Below, piece by piece: positions 1-7,673 of a stretch of DNA of 8,232 bases (position 1 is its first letter; every line of letters starts with the position of its first letter). Made by a program: the position numbers and the translations under genes. A model generated the notes under the pieces. It saw only the letters and a list, made by a program, of their open reading frames with translations. It made no database searches and was not told the origin of the DNA. This DNA is from Pseudomonadota bacterium (lineage in GTDB: Bacteria; Pseudomonadota; Gammaproteobacteria; Burkholderiales; Thiobacillaceae), in assembly GCA_021791235.1 (NCBI GenBank), contig JAJYXA010000316.1, positions 1 through 8,232 of the forward strand, read 5' to 3'.

Positions 1-472
1 GGTGATGGGCTCTTCCAGCGACTGGGAGGTGATGAAGCACGCGGCGATGCTGCTGAAGCAACTGGGCATCCATTTCGAGACCAAGGTGGTATCCGCGCAC
101 CGCACGCCGGATCTGCTGTACGAGTACGCGGCCAGCGCGGAAGCGCGCGGGCTCAAGGCGATCATCGCGGGGGCCGGCGGCGCCGCCCACCTGCCGGGCA
201 TGATCGCCTCCAAGACCCTCGTCCCGGTGCTCGGCGTGCCGGTGCCGTCGAAATATCTCAAGGGCATGGATTCGCTGCTCTCCATCGTGCAGATGCCGAA
301 GGGCATCCCGGTCGCCACCTTCGCCATCGGCGAAGCCGGCGCGGCCAACGCGGCGCTGTTCGCCGCCGCGCTGATCGCCCGCTACGACAGCGGGCTGGCG
401 GCGCAACTCGGCGACTTCCGCAAGGGACAGTCCGACTCCGTGATCGCGATGGAACTGCCCGATGTCGAATAA
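1..472 (+). CDS. purE: 5-(carboxyamino)imidazole ribonucleotide mutase PurE (5'-truncated by window edge)
   Basis: Class I PurE, the cytosolic enzyme that moves the carboxylate of N5-CAIR (made by PurK) to C4 to give CAIR in de novo purine synthesis. The family is clear from [11 protein letters not shown] at the very start of the window, the SAHRTP motif carrying the catalytic histidine, and the glycine-rich [11 protein letters not shown] motif that binds the substrate phosphate. The GTG at position 2 is not a real start: it encodes the valine of the first beta-strand (V-M-G-S-S-S-D), so the true start lies upstream and I estimate about 8-10 residues are missing. About 157 residues are visible, against a usual length near 165. 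The TAA stop at 470-472 lies inside purK, an 11-bp overlap that implies an operon and translational coupling. The presence of PurK supports the class I (mutase) rather than class II (AIR carboxylase) assignment. Confidence 0.97.
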   Translation, partial: VMGSSSDWEVMKHAAMLLKQLGIHFETKVVSAHRTPDLLYEYAASAEARGLKAIIAGAGGAAHLPGMIASKTLVPVLGVPVPSKYLKGMDSLLSIVQMPKGIPVATFAIGEAGAANAALFAAALIARYDSGLAAQLGDFRKGQSDSVIAMELPDVE

Positions 473-1673
473 GCCGCTTCCTGTCCTGCCCGGCGCATAC
501 GATTCCACACGGGCTTCAGCCCGTAGTGGATCGGAGTCCTTTAGGGCGGAGCTGCCCCTTTTGCCCGGCGCGACCCTGGGCATCCTCGGCGGCGGCCAGC
601 TCGGCCGCATGTTCACCATCGCCGCGCGCACCATGGGCTACAGGATCATGGTGCTCGACCCGGATGCCGCCAGCCCCGCCGGGCAGATGGCCGACGTGCA
701 TGTGCGGGCGGACTACACCGACCATGCCGCGCTGAAACAACTCGGCGCCGCCTGTGCGGCCGTCACCACCGAATTCGAGAACGTCCCGGCCGCCAGCCTG
801 ATCGAACTGGCGAACCATTGCCGGGTGTCGCCCGGCGCCGACGCGGTGGCCATCGTGCAGGACCGCGGCCACGAAAAAACCTGGCTGGCCGACAACGGCT
901 TCGCCACCGCGCCGTTCGCGCTGGTCAACAGCGAGGCCGACCTCGACGCCGCGCTGGCGGCGACCGGCACGCCCGCGCTGCTGAAAGTGTCGCGCTTCGG
1001 TTACGACGGCAAGGGCCAGGCGCGCATCAACACGCCCGGGGACGCGCGCGCCGCGTTCCGCGAATTCGGCGGCCAGCCCTGCGTGCTGGAGGGCTTTGTC
1101 AGGCTGGAGCGCGAGGTGTCGGTGGTGCTGGCGCGCGACGATGCGGGACAGTGTGCGTTGTTTCCGGTCGCCGAAAACCGCCACGAAAACGGCATCCTCG
1201 ATGTCTCCATCGTCCCCGCCCGCGTGCCCGACAGCCTCGCCGATCGGGCACGCGAGATGGCGCGCGCGGTGGCCGGCAAGCTCGGCTACGTCGGCGTCAT
1301 GGCGGTCGAATTCTTCGTCGCCAACGGCCGCCTGATGGTCAACGAAATCGCGCCGCGCCCGCACAACTCCGGCCACTACACGCTGGATGCCTGCGTCACC
1401 GACCAGTTCGAACAGCAGGTGCGCGCGCTCGCCGGCCTGCCGCTGGGCGACACCCGGCTGCTGTCGCCGGTGGTGATGGTCAACATCCTCGGCGACCGCT
1501 GGCGGAACGGCGGCCCGCACTGGGACACGTTGCTCGCTCACCCAGCCGTCAAGCTGCACCTGTACGGCAAGGAAGCCGCGCGGCCGGGACGCAAGATGGG
1601 GCATTTCAACGTGCTGGATGCCGACCCGGAAGCCGCGCTGAAGCTGGCCGAGCAGATGCGCGATGCGTTGTAG
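462..1673 (+). CDS. purK: N5-carboxyaminoimidazole ribonucleotide synthase PurK, with a repeat-derived insertion near the N-terminus
   Basis: ATP-grasp ligase making N5-CAIR from AIR, ATP and bicarbonate, the substrate of PurE just upstream. Visible blocks: [12 protein letters not shown] (residues 39-50, start of the N-terminal domain), [25 protein letters not shown] (ATP-grasp lysine/glycine loop), [32 protein letters not shown] and [15 protein letters not shown], which holds the metal/ATP-binding E and N. The frame is 403 aa; the family is usually about 360-380. The excess is a 25-codon segment at residues 12-36, most of it a 56-bp palindromic repeat (494-549), flanked by near-duplicate peptides LPVLPGA (6-12) and LPLLPGA (31-37). 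Removing it gives a normal 378-aa PurK. The ATG at 462 overlaps purE by 11 bp. A TTG at 561 with GGAG at 548-551 is a possible second start after the insert. The ATP-grasp core looks intact. Confidence 0.96.
   Translation: MSNKPLPVLPGAYDSTRASARSGSESFRAELPLLPGATLGILGGGQLGRMFTIAARTMGYRIMVLDPDAASPAGQMADVHVRADYTDHAALKQLGAACAAVTTEFENVPAASLIELANHCRVSPGADAVAIVQDRGHEKTWLADNGFATAPFALVNSEADLDAALAATGTPALLKVSRFGYDGKGQARINTPGDARAAFREFGGQPCVLEGFVRLEREVSVVLARDDAGQCALFPVAENRHENGILDVSIVPARVPDSLADRAREMARAVAGKLGYVGVMAVEFFVANGRLMVNEIAPRPHNSGHYTLDACVTDQFEQQVRALAGLPLGDTRLLSPVVMVNILGDRWRNGGPHWDTLLAHPAVKLHLYGKEAARPGRKMGHFNVLDADPEAALKLAEQMRDAL
487..571 (+). repeat. Direct repeat TGCCCGGCGC flanking the purK insertion
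   Basis: The 10-mer TGCCCGGCGC occurs at 487-496 and again at 562-571, exactly 75 bp (25 codons) apart, on either side of palindromic repeat copy 1. The similarity extends upstream as a diverged copy, so the encoded peptides read LPVLPGA and LPLLPGA. This looks like a target-site duplication, or a local duplication made when the element entered purK. The degraded left part makes this an inference; the 10-bp identity is seen directly. Confidence 0.7.
494..549 (+). repeat. 56-bp palindromic repeat, copy 1 (inside purK)
   Basis: Matches 3782-3837 at 55 of 56 positions in the same orientation on the plus strand; the single difference is T503 against C3791. The core is a hairpin: CCAC (505-508), ACGGGCT (509-515), loop TC, AGCCCGT (518-524), a one-base bulge, GTGG (526-529). 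A further outer pairing joins GATT (501-504) with AGTC (535-538), which needs one G-T pair in this copy. It encodes residues 11-30 of PurK in frame. It resembles REP-type or other small palindromic elements in size and shape; no transposase is seen nearby, so mobilisation would have to be in trans. Confidence 0.93.
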
Positions 1674-2094
1674 CGCAGGTTTTGGCGCGTTCGCGCTGCT
1701 CCTGCTGCACAGCCCAACCGCCGCCGCAGATAACGACGCCCGGCTGCCGCTGCGCGTCGGCCCGCATGCTTTCCAGGTCGAGCTTGCAGCCACCCCGCAC
1801 GAACGCGCCCGCGGCCTGACGGGACGCACGCATCTCCCCGCCGATGGCGGCATGCTGTTCGTGTTCGAGCAGCCGGGCCGGCATTGTTTCTGGATGCGCG
1901 ACACGCCGCTGCCGCTGTCGATTGCGTTCATCGATTCGACGGGCCGCATTGCCGGCTTCGCCGACATGCGGCCGCGCACCGAGGCGCTGCACTGCCCGGG
2001 CGCGGACGTGCGCTACGCGCTGGAAGTGCGGCAGGGCGAATTCCAGCGCCGCGGCATCGCGCCGGGCGTGCAGGTCAGCGGCCTGCCGCAGTAG
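1663..2094 (+). CDS. Exported DUF192 family protein
   Basis: 143-aa protein of the DUF192 family, whose biochemical role is not established. Residues 1 to about 22 form a plausible signal peptide: a short basic start, a hydrophobic FGAFALLLL core and a TAAA cleavage region, so the protein is probably periplasmic. The DUF192 signature is clear: an N-terminal strand (VGPHAFQVELA), the helix HERARGLTGR, then GGMLFVFEQPGRHCFWMRDTPLPLSIAFID and a closing GRIAGF. The sequence continues with a pair of cysteines (HCFWM and LHCPGA) that I cannot assign a role. The ATG at 1663 overlaps the end of purK by 11 bp, the same spacing as purE/purK, so it probably ends the purEK operon. No clear Shine-Dalgarno is seen, consistent with translational coupling. 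The role in a purine operon is unknown; the linkage may only be positional. Confidence 0.88.
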   Translation: MRCSAGFGAFALLLLHSPTAAADNDARLPLRVGPHAFQVELAATPHERARGLTGRTHLPADGGMLFVFEQPGRHCFWMRDTPLPLSIAFIDSTGRIAGFADMRPRTEALHCPGADVRYALEVRQGEFQRRGIAPGVQVSGLPQ

Positions 2095-2097
2095 CGC

Positions 2098-3135
2098 TCA
2101 GGGCGAAATCGACAGCAGCACGAGCTCCATCTCGCTGCCCTTGTCGTCGCTGCGCAGCACGCGCACCGGCAGATAATACCGGTCGATGGCAAGCCAGACC
2201 TCGAAGCGGCCGTCGCCGTCGGCCGCCCGTGCAAGGTGCAGCGTGCGCAGCGCGCCCAGCGCGGTTTCCAGCGTTTCCTCGCCGCGCACTTCATACCTGT
2301 AGTCGCGCAGCTTCTTGCCGTTGAACACCCGATAGCTCAGTTGTCCGTCTGGCGGCGGCACCGTCAGCGCCAGCTGGAAAAACAGGCTGAGGACATCCTG
2401 CACGTCGCCCTCGTAAGCGAAGTGACGCGGCGCGCCCTTTGCCGGATTCAGCGTGAGACGGCCGTTGGCGGCATCGAAACGCGCACTGCTGTGTTTGTCG
2501 CCGCGCTGATCCCAGAACGCTTCCGGCTGCAAACCGCGCGGCGTGATGCGGCCGCGGCTGGTCTGCACGAAGCGGCCGCGGTAGAACACACCGGTCAGTC
2601 CCCTCGCCGCCGCCACGCTGATCAGCGTGTAGCGTTCCCCTTCGTTCACCCACACCAGGGTTTGCTCGCCCGATGCCAGCCCATAGCGCACCTGGAACCG
2701 CAGATCGAGGCGCGGCGGCAATGCGTTCAGGCGCAATGGCGGGACATGGGCGGAGCCGGGTTCGACAGGCGCGGCGTCCGGGACCGCGGCCGGCGATGCG
2801 AGTGCCGCCGCGGAGCCGGCCAAGCCGGGGTCGGCGGGCGCTTCAGACGCTGCCGCCCCGGGTGCCGGCTCGACCCGCGGCTCGGGAAGGGGCGTCACGG
2901 GTAGCGAGGGCGGCCGGGGCACGGCCGGTTTGGGCGGAGGGGGCGTCCGGGGGGGAGGCGAAACCGCCACGACAGCAGCCGGCGTCGGTGCCGGAACCAG
3001 TTTCACGTCAAAAGCGGGTGGTTCGGGAGGCGGCACCCACTGCGGAAGCCGCCATTCCAGCCCGCCCAGCAGACTGCCATGCAGCAGCAGCGATCCCGCC
3101 AGCGCCAACCACCACGGGCGAACGCTGCGCCCCAC
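2098..3135 (-). CDS. DUF3108 protein with TonB-like N-terminal anchor and proline-rich linker
   Basis: 345-aa envelope protein in three parts. Residues 9-26 form one membrane segment containing S15-L-L-L-H19-G, matching the S-x3-H pattern that TonB/TolA anchors use with ExbB/ExbD or TolQ/TolR. Residues about 35-135 are rich in proline and alanine (PPPEPPAFDVKLVPAP, runs of PPPP), like a TonB periplasmic spacer. Residues about 140-345 are a DUF3108 domain (GERYTLISVA, ITPRGLQPEAF, LRDYRYEV, ALGALRTLHL, VWLAIDRYYLPVRV). There is no TonB C-terminal domain. It is a paralogue of the gene immediately upstream and starts 4 bp after that gene's stop. The start is GTG (3135-3133) with only a weak Shine-Dalgarno. 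The stop lies 3 bp from the convergent DUF192 gene. Domain assignment is firm; the TonB comparison is my inference from the motif and layout. Confidence 0.87.
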   Translation of the reverse strand: MGRSVRPWWLALAGSLLLHGSLLGGLEWRLPQWVPPPEPPAFDVKLVPAPTPAAVVAVSPPPRTPPPPKPAVPRPPSLPVTPLPEPRVEPAPGAAASEAPADPGLAGSAAALASPAAVPDAAPVEPGSAHVPPLRLNALPPRLDLRFQVRYGLASGEQTLVWVNEGERYTLISVAAARGLTGVFYRGRFVQTSRGRITPRGLQPEAFWDQRGDKHSSARFDAANGRLTLNPAKGAPRHFAYEGDVQDVLSLFFQLALTVPPPDGQLSYRVFNGKKLRDYRYEVRGEETLETALGALRTLHLARAADGDGRFEVWLAIDRYYLPVRVLRSDDKGSEMELVLLSISP

Positions 3136-3139
3136 CTGT

Positions 3140-3889
3140 TCAGCCCTTTACGCTGGCGCTCACCAGGCGCTGCTCGAGGGTGACGCCGTCTTCGCTGACG
3201 CGGATCTGCACCGGCAGATTGCCGCGCGCGGGCGCGACCCATACGGTAATGGCCTTTTCGTCGGGTTTTTGCGGGATGCGCTGATAGCGCCGGGTGGCCA
3301 ACGCGCCCAGCGGCGTCTGGATGGCGCCGCCGTCGCTCTTCGCATAGCGATAGTCGTTGAGATCGCGCCCGCTCACCACCTGCAGGCTGTAATCGGCGGG
3401 CAGGCTGGGCGCGAACATGAACTGGTACACCTGCGAAAGCTGATCCTGCGCACCCTGCTGCAAGCCGTCGACCGTCCACGTTTTCCCCTTGTACCGGTAG
3501 ACGATGCTGCGCCGCTTCCAGTCGAGGCGCGCGATCGCCAGCTTGTGCGGCGCATCGCTGCGGGCATGCTGGAATTGCGCGGGACGCAAACCCTTCGACG
3601 TCACCACGCCGGTGCTCTCAAGCCGGATGGTGCCCGGCCACAGCATTTTCAGCGGGCCGTTCGCGCGCGTTTCGCTGACGAGGGTATAGCGGCTGCCGCT
3701 GCGGGCGAAGGTGTCGGTCACCTGGCCGAGCTTCTGGCCATTGCGGTAAAGGTCGTATACCAGATTCATCTGCTGCGGCGCCGCATACGACTCCACACGG
3801 GCTTCAGCCCGTAGTGGATCGGAGTCCTTTAGGGCGGCCTGGGCCGCGGTGGCAAACAGGGTGGCGGTCAGCAGGAGGATTTTGAGCAT
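3140..3889 (-). CDS. Periplasmic DUF3108 protein carrying a palindromic-repeat insertion
   Basis: 249-aa exported DUF3108 protein of unknown function. Residues 1-18 (MLKILLLTATLFATAAQA) are a good Sec signal peptide with an AQA cleavage site. The DUF3108 domain follows from about residue 37: MNLVYDLYRNGQKLGQV, SRYTLVSETRANG, GTIRLESTGVVTSKGLRP, LNDYRYAKS, TPLGALATRRYQR, VWVAPARGNLPVQIRV. These blocks align with the downstream gene, indicating tandem duplication. Residues 18-36 come from palindromic repeat copy 2, so they sit exactly at the mature N-terminus, where extra residues are likely harmless. I chose the ATG at 3889 because AAGG (3898-3895) precedes it by 5 bases; a GTG at 3895 would add two residues and overlap the purN stop as GTGA. 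Last-but-one gene of the purM-purN-DUF3108-DUF3108 operon. Confidence 0.88.
   Translation of the reverse strand: MLKILLLTATLFATAAQAALKDSDPLRAEARVESYAAPQQMNLVYDLYRNGQKLGQVTDTFARSGSRYTLVSETRANGPLKMLWPGTIRLESTGVVTSKGLRPAQFQHARSDAPHKLAIARLDWKRRSIVYRYKGKTWTVDGLQQGAQDQLSQVYQFMFAPSLPADYSLQVVSGRDLNDYRYAKSDGGAIQTPLGALATRRYQRIPQKPDEKAITVWVAPARGNLPVQIRVSEDGVTLEQRLVSASVKG
3782..3837 (+). repeat. 56-bp palindromic repeat, copy 2 (inside a DUF3108 gene)
   Basis: Second copy of the element at 494-549, with one mismatch. The hairpin is at 3793-3817: CCAC-ACGGGCT, loop TC, AGCCCGT-A-GTGG. Here the outer arms are perfect: GACTCC at 3789-3794 (reading G-A-C-T-C-C) can pair with GGAGTC at 3821-3826. The host gene is on the minus strand, so this copy is translated from the strand opposite to the one used in purK, encoding roughly [19 protein letters not shown] found no convincing target-site duplication around it; only short GC-rich matches such as GCCGC occur on both sides. 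Confidence 0.93.
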
Positions 3890-3891
3890 CG

Positions 3892-4520
3892 TCACCTTTC
3901 CGTGGAAAACACAGACTGTGACGTCAAATCGTCCTTCAAGTTTACGCGGCCATGATGAATTGCCAGCCGCCCCTCGGCAAACCAGCGAATGGCTTGGGGA
4001 TAAATGCGGTGTTCCTGCTGCAGCACCCGCGCCGCCAGGGTCTCGGGCGTGTCGTCCGCGCGCACCGGCACCGCGGCCTGGATGACGATGGGGCCGTGAT
4101 CCAGGTCGGCGGTGACGAAATGCACGGTGCAGCCGTGGATTTTCACCCCTTCTTCGAGCGCGCGCTCGTGCGTTTTCAGCCCCGGGAACATGGGCAAGAG
4201 CGAGGGATGGATGTTCAGCAGGCGGCCCTCGAAACGCGCAATGAAGGCCGGGCTGAGGATGCGCAGGTAGCCGGCCAGCACCACCAGGTCGGGCCGGTGG
4301 CGCTCGATCTCGTCGGCCAGCAGGGCGTCGAAGGACTCGCGGTCGGGGTGTTGGGTGTGGTCGAGCGCGACGGCAGCCAAGCCGCGCGATCGCGCGTATT
4401 CGAGCCCCGCCGCCTGCGGGCGGTTGCTGATGACCGCAACGATTTCAATCGGCAGCTGCGCTTCGGCAATCGCCCGGAAATTGCTGCCGCGCCCGGACAG
4501 CAGCACGACGACGCGACAAC

Positions 4521-4524
<4 letters not shown>
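3892..4524 (-). CDS. purN: Phosphoribosylglycinamide formyltransferase PurN
   Basis: 10-formyltetrahydrofolate-dependent GAR transformylase, step three of de novo purine synthesis. The 210-aa length fits the family. Diagnostic blocks: [15 protein letters not shown] (residues 5-19, phosphate-binding loop of the Rossmann-like fold), then N104-I-H106-PSLLPMFPG with the catalytic Asn and His, and FVTADLD142-HGPIVIQ with the catalytic Asp, corresponding to N106, H108 and D144 of E. coli PurN. The start is GTG at 4524-4522, overlapping the purM stop as GTGA; a longer frame upstream runs into purM antisense-like low-complexity and lacks family similarity. The overlap implies coupled translation with purM. 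The stop at 3894-3892 abuts the DUF3108 start, extending the operon. Confidence 0.97.
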
Positions 4525-5549
<1,025 letters not shown>

Positions 5550-5555
5550 AGCCGG

Positions 5556-5559
5556 CTCC
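5556..5559 (-). promoter_or_regulatory. Shine-Dalgarno site deciding the purM GTG start
   Basis: GGAG on the minus strand, 6 bases before the GTG at 5549. It selects the GTG over in-frame upstream codons and agrees with the N-terminus expected for the family. Confidence 0.8.
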
Positions 5560-5572
5560 AGAATCAAAAAGT

Positions 5573-5587
5573 GCGGTATTTTACCGC
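5573..5587. promoter_or_regulatory. Palindrome in the purM/permease divergent region
   Basis: GCGGTA (5573-5578), TTT, TACCGC (5582-5587): a perfect 6-bp inverted repeat inside the 40-bp gap between the purM start (5549) and the permease start (5590). It covers the candidate purM -10 and ends 2 bases before the permease ATG, so a bound protein could affect both genes. It does not resemble the PurR box of enterobacteria (ACGCAAACG-type). A regulatory role is inference only. Confidence 0.4.
5578..5583 (-). promoter_or_regulatory. Candidate purM -10 element (TAAAAT)
   Basis: TAAAAT on the minus strand would place the transcription start near 5571 and give a leader of about 22 bases that includes the GGAG site. 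The region 17 bp upstream is GC-only and shows no recognisable -35 box, so the promoter would need another activator or be weak. The hexamer lies in the loop and inner arms of the palindrome at 5573-5587. Confidence 0.5.
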
Positions 5588-5589
5588 CT

Positions 5590-7587
5590 ATGTCGACTCC
5601 CCGCCGCCCGAGTTTCTCTGGCAACCTGCCCTGGCTCGCGCTCGCCGTGCTGCTCGTCGCGGGCGGACTGGTTTATCTGCTCGGCCCCATCCTCACGCCC
5701 TTCCTGGCCGGCGCCCTGCTGGCCTACATGTTCGACCCGCTGGTCGACCGGCTGGAAACGCGCGGCCTGTCGCGCACCAGCGGCACCCTGCTGGTCATCG
5801 TGTTTGCCGGGCTGGCGCTGTTCGGCCTGCTGCTGGTGGCGCTGCCGCTGTTCCAGGGGCAGTTCGCCGAACTCTCCCAGCGCGTGCCGGCCGCGCTCGA
5901 CCTGCTGCAGACCCGCTTCCTGCCCTGGCTGCACCAGACCTTCGGCGTCGCCATCGATTTCAATCTCGATGCAGTCAAAACCTGGCTCACTGAAAAAGCC
6001 ACGCAAAACGGCGTCGACTGGCTGCCCACCCTGCAAACCGGCGCGCTCGCCATTGTCGGCGTGCTGGCCAACCTGCTGCTGATTCCGGTGGTGATGTTCT
6101 ATCTCCTGAAGGACTGGGACGCGATGGTGGCGCGGGTGGCGGCGCTCATGCCGCGTCCCTGGATGGGCGCCGCCACCCGCGTCGCCCGCGCGATGGACGC
6201 GGTGGTCGGCGAGTTCCTGCGCGGCCAGCTGGCGGTCATGGCCACCCTGTCGTTGTATTACGCCGTGGCGCTGTGGGCGGTGGGGCTGGAGTACGCGCTG
6301 CCGATCGGGATCCTCACCGGGGTGCTGTCCTTCGTGCCCTTCCTCGGCTTCGGCCTCGGCATGATCCTGGCGCTGCTGGTGGCCGTGCTGCAGTTCACCG
6401 ACTGGAGCGGGGTGGCCTGGGTGGCCGGCATCTACCTTGCCGGGCAGGCGCTGGAAAGCTACGTCATCACCCCGCGCCTGGTCGGCGAGCGCGTCGGCCT
6501 GCATCCGGTGGCGGTGATTTTCGCGCTGGCGGCGTTCGGCCAGCTGTTCGGCTTCGTTGGGGTGCTGCTGGCGGTGCCGCTAGCGGCGGTGCTGCTGGTG
6601 GCACTGCGCGAACTGCGCGGGATATACGAGGCGAGCGCCTTCTACCGCGGCGGCTATAATGCCGCCTCCGTTCATTCTGCCATGCCCGCCATGACCGCCC
6701 CGCTCCTCGGCCAGCCCCTATTCGAATCGCGCATCGCCTCCCTGCCGCTGGTGCATCGCGGCAAGGTGCGCGACATCTATGCCGTCGGCGACGACAAGCT
6801 CCTGATCGTCACCACCGACCGCCTGTCCGCCTTCGACGTGGTGATGCCGACGCCGATCCCCGGCAAGGGCGAGGTGCTGACCAAGGTATCGGCCTTCTGG
6901 TTCGACAAGCTGAAAGCCATCGTGCCGAGCCAGGCGCTCGACATCGCGCCGGAATCGGTGGTTCTCGACAGCGAGCGCGACCAGGTGGCCGGCCGTGCCA
7001 TCGTGGTCAGAAAACTGAAGGCACTTCCGGTCGAGGCCATCGTCCGCGGCTACCTGGTCGGCTCGGGCTGGAAGGAATACCAGGCCAGCCAGTCGGTGTG
7101 CGGCATCGCGCTGCCCGCCGGATTGAAGCAGGCCGACCGTCTGCCCGAGCCGATCTTCACGCCGTCGACCAAGGCGGCGGTCGGCGCGCACGACGAGAAC
7201 ATCGCGTTTGAACAGATGGCCGAGTTGATCGGTCAGGATCTCGCGCAGCAGGTGCGCGACGTCAGCCTTGCCCTGTACAGGGCTGCCGCAGAGTACGCGC
7301 TCACTCGCGGCATCATCATCGCCGACACCAAGTTCGAGTTCGGCCTCGACGCAGCCGGCAAGCTGGTGTGGATCGACGAGGCGCTGACCCCGGATTCGTC
7401 GCGTTTCTGGCCGGCCGACCAGTATCGGCCGGGCAGCAACCCGCCCAGCTTCGACAAGCAGTTCGTGCGCGACTGGCTGGAAGCCAGCGGCTGGAACAAG
7501 CAGGCGCCGGGACCGGCGCTGCCGGCCGGGATCGTGGAAAAGACCAGCGAGAAATACCGCGAGGCGATGGCGCGGCTGCTGGGATAA
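5590..7587 (+). CDS. AI-2E/PerM-family permease fused in frame to PurC (665 aa)
   Basis: One uninterrupted frame. Residues 1 to about 354 are an AI-2E (PerM/TqsA/YdiK) family membrane protein: [26 protein letters not shown] near the N-terminus, [19 protein letters not shown], a polar periplasmic-type stretch (about 90-150), [13 protein letters not shown], then the conserved C-terminal helices with [40 protein letters not shown] and [23 protein letters not shown]. Homologues normally stop shortly after LRELR-x-Y-x-x-S-x-FYRG. Here the frame continues through a roughly 10-residue linker (YNAASVHSA) into a complete PurC. Substrates of this family are mostly unsettled, despite the AI-2 name. ATG 5590 is preferred over an in-frame ATG at 5539, which lies within purM. 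No clear Shine-Dalgarno precedes 5590. Either the protein is a real fusion, or the two are made separately, or one lost base hides a stop (a TAA lies at 6657-6659 in another frame). Confidence 0.75.
   Translation: MSTPRRPSFSGNLPWLALAVLLVAGGLVYLLGPILTPFLAGALLAYMFDPLVDRLETRGLSRTSGTLLVIVFAGLALFGLLLVALPLFQGQFAELSQRVPAALDLLQTRFLPWLHQTFGVAIDFNLDAVKTWLTEKATQNGVDWLPTLQTGALAIVGVLANLLLIPVVMFYLLKDWDAMVARVAALMPRPWMGAATRVARAMDAVVGEFLRGQLAVMATLSLYYAVALWAVGLEYALPIGILTGVLSFVPFLGFGLGMILALLVAVLQFTDWSGVAWVAGIYLAGQALESYVITPRLVGERVGLHPVAVIFALAAFGQLFGFVGVLLAVPLAAVLLVALRELRGIYEASAFYRGGYNAASVHSAMPAMTAPLLGQPLFESRIASLPLVHRGKVRDIYAVGDDKLLIVTTDRLSAFDVVMPTPIPGKGEVLTKVSAFWFDKLKAIVPSQALDIAPESVVLDSERDQVAGRAIVVRKLKALPVEAIVRGYLVGSGWKEYQASQSVCGIALPAGLKQADRLPEPIFTPSTKAAVGAHDENIAFEQMAELIGQDLAQQVRDVSLALYRAAAEYALTRGIIIADTKFEFGLDAAGKLVWIDEALTPDSSRFWPADQYRPGSNPPSFDKQFVRDWLEASGWNKQAPGPALPAGIVEKTSEKYREAMARLLG
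6655..6660 (+). promoter_or_regulatory. Candidate internal purC promoter -10 (TATAAT)
   Basis: A perfect TATAAT hexamer in very GC-rich sequence, inside the linker codons (Y-N) between permease and PurC. It would start transcription near 6667, leaving about 15-24 bases before the PurC ATG codons at 6682 and 6691. No good -35 is visible at 16-18 bp spacing (GC-rich GCGAGC region), and no extended -10 TG is present. Confidence 0.5.
6682..7587 (+). CDS. purC: Phosphoribosylaminoimidazole-succinocarboxamide synthase PurC (SAICAR synthetase), C-terminal part of the fused frame
   Basis: Condenses CAIR with L-aspartate and ATP to SAICAR, the step after PurE. All key blocks are present: [33 protein letters not shown] with the conserved [54 protein letters not shown], the [12 protein letters not shown] strand and [15 protein letters not shown]. 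Counted from the ATG at 6691 it is 298 aa, or 301 from 6682; both fit the roughly 295-300-aa form of many proteobacteria (E. coli is shorter, 237). Neither ATG has a Shine-Dalgarno. No stop separates it from the upstream permease frame, so it may be made as a fusion, by internal initiation from the TATAAT at 6655-6660, or both. The enzyme domain itself looks intact and functional. Confidence 0.95.
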   Translation: MPAMTAPLLGQPLFESRIASLPLVHRGKVRDIYAVGDDKLLIVTTDRLSAFDVVMPTPIPGKGEVLTKVSAFWFDKLKAIVPSQALDIAPESVVLDSERDQVAGRAIVVRKLKALPVEAIVRGYLVGSGWKEYQASQSVCGIALPAGLKQADRLPEPIFTPSTKAAVGAHDENIAFEQMAELIGQDLAQQVRDVSLALYRAAAEYALTRGIIIADTKFEFGLDAAGKLVWIDEALTPDSSRFWPADQYRPGSNPPSFDKQFVRDWLEASGWNKQAPGPALPAGIVEKTSEKYREAMARLLG

Positions 7588-7673
7588 ACGCGGCCCCGGA
7601 CTGCCCCCCTTACACGCAAACCGGCCACCGCGTAAACAGCAAGAATGAACCGGTTCCCGGCGCCCGCACGCCG

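Noticed and set aside
494..549. Repeat copies as a CRISPR array or transcription terminator
   Set aside because: There are only two copies 3.3 kb apart without spacers, and each lies inside an open coding frame with no T-run after the hairpin.
818..1819. 333-codon plus-strand frame overlapping purK
   Set aside because: Arg/Ala-rich out-of-frame reading of purK with no domain similarity.
516..1979. 487-codon open frame on the minus strand opposite purK
   Set aside because: It is rich in Arg, Ala, Gly and His, lacks recognisable domains and lies opposite a clearly conserved PurK; typical antisense shadow in GC-rich DNA.
5550..5624. Longer purM start at 5624
   Set aside because: It would add 25 residues without family similarity and overlap the permease gene; the GTG at 5549 has a good Shine-Dalgarno and the expected N-terminus.
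5581..6504. 307-codon minus-strand frame opposite the permease
   Set aside because: It is full of Gln, His, Arg and Glu, complementary to hydrophobic Leu/Val/Ala codons of the membrane protein; no family similarity.
7647..7656. GAACCGGTTC palindrome as a purC terminator or operator
   Set aside because: A 10-bp self-complementary sequence with no loop and no T-run is not a terminator, and it lies outside the core promoter; no support beyond symmetry.
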